Positions 60,194 through 64,000 of a stretch of DNA of 64,000 nt are shown piece by piece. Below the pieces are notes generated by a model. It did no database searches, had not been told where the DNA came from, and saw only the letters and a program-made list of their open reading frames with translations. The DNA lies in NCBI RefSeq assembly GCF_026341125.1, contig NZ_JAPEOR010000001.1, forward strand, positions 1 through 64,000, given 5' to 3'. The position numbers were made by a program, and so were the translations under genes. Positions within the stretch are counted from its first letter, which is position 1; every line of letters begins with the position of its first letter. The stretch comes from Streptomyces sp. NBC_01142. Lineage in GTDB: Bacteria > Actinomycetota > Actinomycetes > Streptomycetales > Streptomycetaceae.

Positions 60194-60976
60194 CTACGCC
60201 GCGGCGCTGATGTCCAGCCCGAGCGCGACAATCAGTTCGGGGAGGTCGTCCCACTCCCACACCCGCGCCCGCTCGCTGCTGTCGAGGGGGACAGGGGCCG
60301 AGCAGGCGCGCCCGCCCAAGCAGGTCACGGCCGGCGGCCCGTCGGGGGCGCTGTGCAAAGTGAGCTCGCCCTCGCACCACGGGCACGGCTCGGGCAGCGG
60401 GGTCTCACGCTGGTCGAGGCCGAGAGCGCGCAGCACCCGGGCCTCGGCGATCCGCGCGGTACGCCTCGCTTCGTGCAGCAGGTGCAGGGGGAGCACCTCG
60501 AACGGCGGGGCGCTCAGCGTGCCGTCGAGCTCGTGCTCGGGCGTGGTGTCCTCGTCTCGCACGCGCCCCTCGACCCACACGCACGCCCAATGCAGCCCGT
60601 GCGCCCGCGATCCTGCCGCGCGCCGACTGTCGGGCGCGGCCGGGTCCGGGGCCCGCCACGCGCGGGGGTCGCCCTGCTCGGTGCGCTGTACGGCGGCGGC
60701 GAGGGTGTCGGCGAGGTCGAACACGAGCCGCTCGACAGCGAGGGCCGAGTCGAGCGCGCCGAGGTTGAGCGGGGCGGGGTGCTCGCGGAGTATGAGCGGC
60801 GCCCGGTCCTCGACGACGAGCTGCTCGTCGTCGCCCTCGCGCATGGTGTGTGCGAGCTGCCGCGGTGGCCAGTGATCGGCCGGCGGTTCCTCGATCGCGA
60901 GCAGCAGGTCGGCCCACCGGCCGCGGATCGTTCGCAGCGCGCGGGAGGTCTCTTGCACAGCCTGTGCGTAACTCAT
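60194..60976 (-). CDS. Phage protein with C-terminal zinc-finger-like motif, unknown
   Basis: This protein has 260 residues. The N-terminal half is helical with a conserved-looking core (YAQAVQETSRALRTIRGRWA, ALAVERLVFDLADTLAAAVQ). Near the C-terminus, PLPEPCPWCEGELTLHSAP followed by VTCLGGRACSAPV forms a four-cysteine knuckle, probably zinc-binding. Such proteins occur in early operons of actinophages. It overlaps the upstream gene as ATGA. The exact function is not recognised. Confidence 0.65.
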   Translation of the reverse strand: MSYAQAVQETSRALRTIRGRWADLLLAIEEPPADHWPPRQLAHTMREGDDEQLVVEDRAPLILREHPAPLNLGALDSALAVERLVFDLADTLAAAVQRTEQGDPRAWRAPDPAAPDSRRAAGSRAHGLHWACVWVEGRVRDEDTTPEHELDGTLSAPPFEVLPLHLLHEARRTARIAEARVLRALGLDQRETPLPEPCPWCEGELTLHSAPDGPPAVTCLGGRACSAPVPLDSSERARVWEWDDLPELIVALGLDISAAA

Positions 60977-61317
60977 GCGCGCACCCCCGCGCCCGTGCGC
61001 AGGGACTCGACCTCGGCGGCGTACTGGTCGCGCTCTGCCTCGGCCTCGACGATGGCCTGCTCGGCGGCGGCGACGCGGTGTGTCAGCCGCAGCGCCGCGG
61101 CCTGCTGCCCTGCGGCCGAGCGCCGGAAGGCGTCGCCGTCGGCGACCTCGGCCTCGACGAGCTGCCGCAGCTTTACCGTTTCCTCGGGGCCGAGCACCCC
61201 TCGGTCGGCGCGGGCGAGCAGGACTCGGATCGCTGCGCGCCGCTCGTCGCGCACAGCCTCGCGGGCGTCGCTCCGGCCGCGCCGAGACCGAGTGCGGGTA
61301 CGGGTGTTCAGGTTCAT
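60973..61317 (-). CDS. Small basic coiled-coil phage protein
   Basis: This protein of 114 residues has a very basic N-terminus (RTRTRSRRGRSDAREAVRDE) and a long coiled coil (ALRLTHRVAAAEQAIVEAEA). No known domain is visible. Its ATG at 61317 overlaps the next gene's stop as ATGA. Likely a DNA-associated early protein by charge only. Confidence 0.55.
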   Translation of the reverse strand: MNLNTRTRTRSRRGRSDAREAVRDERRAAIRVLLARADRGVLGPEETVKLRQLVEAEVADGDAFRRSAAGQQAAALRLTHRVAAAEQAIVEAEAERDQYAAEVESLRTGAGVRA

Positions 61318-61505
61318 GGTGTGGTCTCTCCGTTCTCGGCTCGGCGCGGCGTCGTCGAGCAGGTGGTGCAGGTGGTCGGGCAGGGTCCGCGGTCGAGGCG
61401 GCGCAGCTCGCGGTCGAGGCGATCGTCGATCCGGACCGCGTACGCGAGGGAGGCGCCGAGGGCGAGCGCGAGCGTCACGGCGAGGGCGAGCAGGGCGGCG
61501 CTCAT
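61314..61505 (-). CDS. Small membrane protein, phage early region
   Basis: This protein of 63 residues has one N-terminal membrane helix (SAALLALAVTLALALGASLA) and a Cys/Thr-rich tail (PCPTTCTTCSTTPRRAENGE). Overlaps on both sides as ATGA, so it belongs to the early operon. Function is not recognised. Confidence 0.55.
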   Translation of the reverse strand: MSAALLALAVTLALALGASLAYAVRIDDRLDRELRRLDRGPCPTTCTTCSTTPRRAENGETTP

Positions 61506-61747
61506 GGGGTCCTTTCCTCGTTCGTTCGGGCACGGCGCAGCAGTCGGTCGAGGGCGCGCCGAGCGCCGCGGGTTTCCCGCGCGCGAGGCGCGACCGGTCG
61601 CGCGGGGTAGACGTCGGTCAGGTGCCATCCGTCGAGGGCGAGGCGGTCGGCGAGGGCGGCGACGACAGCGGTTGCGAGGTGTGGCTGCACGTCGAGCTCG
61701 TCGGTCAGGTGCGCGGCGATCACGGCGCGCGCGGCGGCGGGAATCAT
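61502..61747 (-). CDS. Small phage protein, unknown
   Basis: This protein of 81 residues has a helical N-terminal half (ARAVIAAHLTDELDVQPHLA, TAVVAALADRLALDGWHL) and a basic tail (RARETRGARRALDRLLRRAR). It overlaps both neighbours as ATGA. No family recognised. Confidence 0.55.
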   Translation of the reverse strand: MIPAAARAVIAAHLTDELDVQPHLATAVVAALADRLALDGWHLTDVYPARPVAPRARETRGARRALDRLLRRARTNEERTP

Positions 61748-62565
61748 CGGGCCTCGCCCCCGCCGCTGGTGTGCCGAACTCGGGACTCGCGCCGCGGTGC
61801 GGGCGGTTGGCACATGATCCGAGCGAGGCGCACCTGCTCGTCGTCGGCCTGCTCGCCGTTGCTGAGGTGAGCGAGCAGCGCCTCGACGCGCGAGGGGTGA
61901 ACGCCGGTGAGCGGTCGCCGGCCCTTCCCGCGGTTGCGGAAGCTGCTCCGGCACTGCTCGTCGATGGCGGCGAGGCAGTACGGGCACCGGACGCCGAGCG
62001 GGTCGGGCAGACCCTCGGCGACGAGCTGCTCGCGGTGCGCGCGGGCCGGCCGGAACTGCCGCAGCTCGGCGGCCACGTGTGCGGGCATGTACCGGCGCGG
62101 GCCGGTGCCGACTCCCGACGTGAGCGCGGCGAGACGTTTCTGCCCAGCCTGGTTGATCTCGGCCCGGTACTGCGCGGGCGCAGCGTGCCCGCGGGCGACC
62201 GAGGCACGGGTGCCGAGCAGTTCCTCGCGCCACGCGGCGGGGTTGTCCGGGTCGGCGGCCGGCACGGGGTCGGTGTGGCGGGCCATGACCTCGGCGCGGT
62301 GCGGCCCCCATGCGGCGAGCAGGTCGTGCGGCTCGATCGGCCGGTACTGCGAGCTCTTGTTCCCGCCCTGCTGCTCGTAGTAGCGGCGGGTTGCGCGGGC
62401 GGCGTCCCATCCTGTGGCGGGCATGGTCGCGGGCACGTCGGCGACGGCGGCGGTCCACTCCGAGATGGTGCGGGCGGACTGCTGCGGGTCGGCGAGGGCG
62501 CGGCGCACGCGGCTGTCGAGGGTTCCGGCGAAGGCGAGCAGGGCGGCGATCTGTTCGGGCGTCAT
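61744..62565 (-). CDS. Phage early protein with C-terminal zinc knuckle
   Basis: This protein of 273 residues starts MTPEQIAALLAFAGTLDSRV. Near residue 215 it has VRCPYCLAAIDEQCRSSF, a likely zinc-binding knuckle similar to those in phage replication or DNA-binding proteins. Middle segments (ATRRYYEQQGGNKSSQYRPI) show no known motif. ATG 62565 overlaps the upstream stop as ATGA. Confidence 0.65.
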   Translation of the reverse strand: MTPEQIAALLAFAGTLDSRVRRALADPQQSARTISEWTAAVADVPATMPATGWDAARATRRYYEQQGGNKSSQYRPIEPHDLLAAWGPHRAEVMARHTDPVPAADPDNPAAWREELLGTRASVARGHAAPAQYRAEINQAGQKRLAALTSGVGTGPRRYMPAHVAAELRQFRPARAHREQLVAEGLPDPLGVRCPYCLAAIDEQCRSSFRNRGKGRRPLTGVHPSRVEALLAHLSNGEQADDEQVRLARIMCQPPAPRRESRVRHTSGGGEAR

Positions 62566-63386
62566 GTGCGGCTCTCCTTTTGGGCGAGCAGGGCGAGGCC
62601 GGCGGCGAGGTTGTCGGCGTAGCTCGCGGTCGAGGCGGGCGCCCGAGGCGGCGCGCTCGGCGCCGGCCGGTCGAGGTCGCTCCAGACCTTGAGCCAGTAG
62701 CGGGCACTCTTCGGTGCCTCGCCCGGATTGGTGCGGCGGGCGGCGAGGTCGACCAGGGCCTCGACGCCGTGCGCCTGTACGAGCCGGTAGACGTCGCGCT
62801 GCTCGCCGAGACCGAGCGACCACCGGACGGTGATCGAGGCGGAGACGAGAGCGGCGTCGAGCGGACGCAGTTCGGGAATCAGCGCTGCCGCGGTGTTCGT
62901 CGCGCGCGGCTGCTGCTGTTCTTTGTCTTGTAGAGAGCTTCTTTTGTTCTGGGGGCCGGTGAGCGGCCCCCCGGGGGCCGGTAGTCGGCCCTCCCCCGGG
63001 CCGGTAGCCGGTCCCCCCGGGGCGGATGTCCGGCCCTCCCCGGGGCCGCTCACCGGCCCCCCGGGGGCCGATCTCCGGTCCGGGCCGGTAGTCGGCCCGG
63101 ACCGCTCACCGGCCCTCCTCGCGTCGAGCAGCGGGAAGCGGTAAACCGTTTCGCCGCCGGGCCCGAGCCTGCCCTCGACGACGGCGAGCTCACCCGAGAC
63201 AAGCAGGGTGTCGACGGCGTCGCGGACGGTGGACCGGGCGGCGCGGGTGCGCCGGATGAGCAAGGCGGTACCGGCGTAGGCGACGCCGTCGGCGTCGGCC
63301 CGGTCAGCAATCGCGAGCAGCACCAGACGAGCGGCGCCTCGGCTGTCGGACTGGGACCAAACCCAATCCGTCGCGGCGAGGCTCAA
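62562..63386 (-). CDS. Winged-helix phage protein with repeat linker (replication/regulation)
   Basis: This protein of 274 residues has an N-terminal winged helix (ARLVLLAIADRADADGVAYA, then LLIRRTRAARSTVRDAVDTL, LLVSGELAVVEGRLGPGGET). A linker of four to five units of the form GPGEGRxxAPGGP (62955-63110) follows, then a C-terminal helical domain (REQRDVYRLVQAHGVEAL-like). The layout resembles phage replication initiators of the DnaD/helix-turn-helix class. TTG 63386 has aaggaga eight bases upstream and overlaps the gene before it. Confidence 0.7.
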   Translation of the reverse strand: MSLAATDWVWSQSDSRGAARLVLLAIADRADADGVAYAGTALLIRRTRAARSTVRDAVDTLLVSGELAVVEGRLGPGGETVYRFPLLDARRAGERSGPTTGPDRRSAPGGPVSGPGEGRTSAPGGPATGPGEGRLPAPGGPLTGPQNKRSSLQDKEQQQPRATNTAAALIPELRPLDAALVSASITVRWSLGLGEQRDVYRLVQAHGVEALVDLAARRTNPGEAPKSARYWLKVWSDLDRPAPSAPPRAPASTASYADNLAAGLALLAQKESRT

Positions 63387-63546
63387 CGGAACGTCTCCTT
63401 ACGGGGATCGGCGAGCCCGGAGGTTCGGGCAGGCCGGCGAGTGCTGCGGGTGTGTGAGCAGGGCACCGGTTGCCGACGATGTAGCGGCGGGCGCCGACCG
63501 CTCGGCAGTGGGCGCGGGCGGCGCCGCTCCAGTGCTCGCAGATCAC
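63304..63546 (-). CDS. Small Cys/His phage protein, overlapping the winged-helix gene
   Basis: This frame encodes 80 residues: MICEHWSGAARAHCRAVGAR, then YIVGNRCPAHTPAALAGLPE, whose CPAHTPAALAG core recurs in Streptomyces phage proteins I recall. The last 83 bases overlap the next gene in another frame, which is unusually long for this region, so the true stop or the downstream start could differ. ATG 63546 overlaps the upstream stop as ATGA. Confidence 0.55.
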   Translation of the reverse strand: MICEHWSGAARAHCRAVGARRYIVGNRCPAHTPAALAGLPEPPGSPIPVRRRSVEPRRDGLGLVPVRQPRRRSSGAARDC

Positions 63547-63833
63547 GCGGCAGATTCAGCGGCGCCGACGTACCGGGCATAGACGCGGTACTCGGTGCGG
63601 TCTCCCTCGGTGACGGTCCGGGCGACCGCCTCGAACGTGCCGGCCGGGGAGTACGCGGGCAGTCGCGCCTCGCGGATCGCCCGCGCGGCCGACGCCGCAC
63701 TGTCGAGGGAAGCGGGGCGCCGGATGACCCCCCACACCTCCGGGTGCGTTCGCAGGTCCGCAGCGATCCGCGCGTGCTTCGTGTTGCGCTGCGCGGGCGG
63801 CGGCCCCAGGTACTCAACTGCACTTGCACTCAT
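63543..63833 (-). CDS. Small phage early protein, unknown
   Basis: This protein of 96 residues starts MSASAVEYLGPPPAQRNTKH, followed by ARIAADLRTHPEVWGVIRRP and a C-terminal strand-rich part (EAVARTVTEGDRTEYRVYAR). ATG 63833 has a gggg upstream; TTG 63839 is possible. First gene of the minus-strand early operon within the window. No family recognised. Confidence 0.65.
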   Translation of the reverse strand: MSASAVEYLGPPPAQRNTKHARIAADLRTHPEVWGVIRRPASLDSAASAARAIREARLPAYSPAGTFEAVARTVTEGDRTEYRVYARYVGAAESAA

Positions 63834-63853
63834 GTTCAACCCCTGTCAGCAGA

Positions 63854-63914
63854 CGTGAACAACCCTGATCACAGCACGGTAAAACCGGCAGGTGGACTGT
63901 TCACGTTCATGAAC
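63854..63914. promoter_or_regulatory. Repeated GTTCA half-sites upstream of the early operon
   Basis: A perfect palindrome gttcatgaac (63905-63914) is flanked by tgttcacg (63898-63904 and onward), and the same motif recurs inverted as cgtgaaca at 63854-63861. The spacing and symmetry suggest operator sites for a phage repressor controlling the early promoter, whose gene would lie beyond the window. Confidence 0.55.
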
Positions 63915-64000
63915 AATCACGACCCTAGGAGGAGAGAAACGGCACGTCAACGGGATTGGGGGTTGTGCTCTGGGGCATGCTGGCTGATTAGATGGCCCTA

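Larger units (their letters stand above)
29800..64000. mobile_element. Siphovirus-type prophage, partial (right end outside window)
   Basis: An integrated temperate phage begins beside tRNA-Thr and fills the rest of the window. It has integrase, excisionase-like protein, terminase subunits, portal, scaffold, HK97-type capsid, connectors, tail tube, frameshifted tail chaperone, tape measure, fibre and endolysin. All packaging and structural genes look intact, so it may be functional. The tape-measure protein and tail tube genes point to a long non-contractile tail. The missing right end should hold the replication genes, any further repressor and attR. Confidence 0.93.

Noticed and set aside
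1..64000. CRISPR arrays and rRNA genes
   Set aside because: I saw no regularly spaced identical repeats and no rRNA-like sequence in the window.
29800..64000. A second copy of the tRNA-Thr 3' end (attR) inside the window
   Set aside because: I looked for ttcgaatcccgaaggcgg in both orientations and found only the tRNA copy.

Overview
The window is high-GC actinobacterial DNA, almost certainly from a Streptomyces chromosome. Grounds: very GC-rich codon use, a near-perfect BldG protein, a Lys/Ala-tailed TopA, a Tad/Flp pilus locus, WhiJ-like XRE/DUF397 regulator pairs, and a gene order (bldG, anti-sigma factor, hppA, lipoprotein, methyltransferase, small membrane protein, topA, tmk, holB, tap) that I recall from Streptomyces coelicolor. 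No database was searched.

Layout. (1) 1-3379: three insertion sequences back to back. An IS5-like element is cut by the window edge, an IS701-family element sits exactly at the junction, and an intact single-frame IS5-like element follows. (2) 3380-7700: accessory DNA with small unknown proteins, a Methyltransf_19-type methyltransferase, an XRE regulator with its DUF397 partner, and the frame-shifted relic of a serine recombinase. (3) 7703-10735: a Tad/Flp-type pilus locus whose first gene, tadA, survives only as its 3' end. (4) 10689-29456: core chromosome with a DUF1998 helicase, bldG and its anti-sigma factor, the membrane pyrophosphatase hppA, a lipoprotein, topA, a thymidylate kinase fused to a membrane domain, holB and a secreted peptidase-like lipoprotein. 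(5) 29730-29803: tRNA-Thr(CGT), the likely attachment site. (6) 29848 to the window end: a siphovirus-type prophage whose far end lies outside the window.

The prophage reads almost entirely on the minus strand. From right to left: early genes (63833 to 60194), an AT-rich control region, a tiny membrane protein, small and large terminase, HNH nuclease, portal, MuF-like minor capsid protein, an Rmf/CrpP-like mini-protein, scaffold, HK97-type capsid, head-tail connectors, major tail protein, frameshifted tail chaperone, tape measure, baseplate and fibre proteins, endolysin, two small membrane (holin-like) proteins, then a lysogenic cargo zone and the integrase module. Many neighbours overlap by 1-4 bases (ATGA, GTGA, TAGTG), so translation is probably coupled. 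A cold-shock gene on the plus strand interrupts the late genes.

The cargo zone (32665-38883) is the most unusual part. A tightly overlapping five-gene operon encodes an unknown protein, an HhH-GPD DNA-glycosylase-fold protein, a B12-binding-type radical SAM enzyme, a P-loop nucleotide kinase and a NUDIX hydrolase. Next to it lies a WhiJ/AbaA-like regulatory set (XRE, DUF397, RsbW-like ATPase, small membrane protein). A palindrome built on TTG-N-ACCGGT-N-CAA occurs both at the divergent regulator promoters and just upstream of a plausible operon promoter, which suggests the regulator controls the operon. Its biochemical role is not known to me; a nucleotide- or DNA-base-modification pathway is my leading inference.
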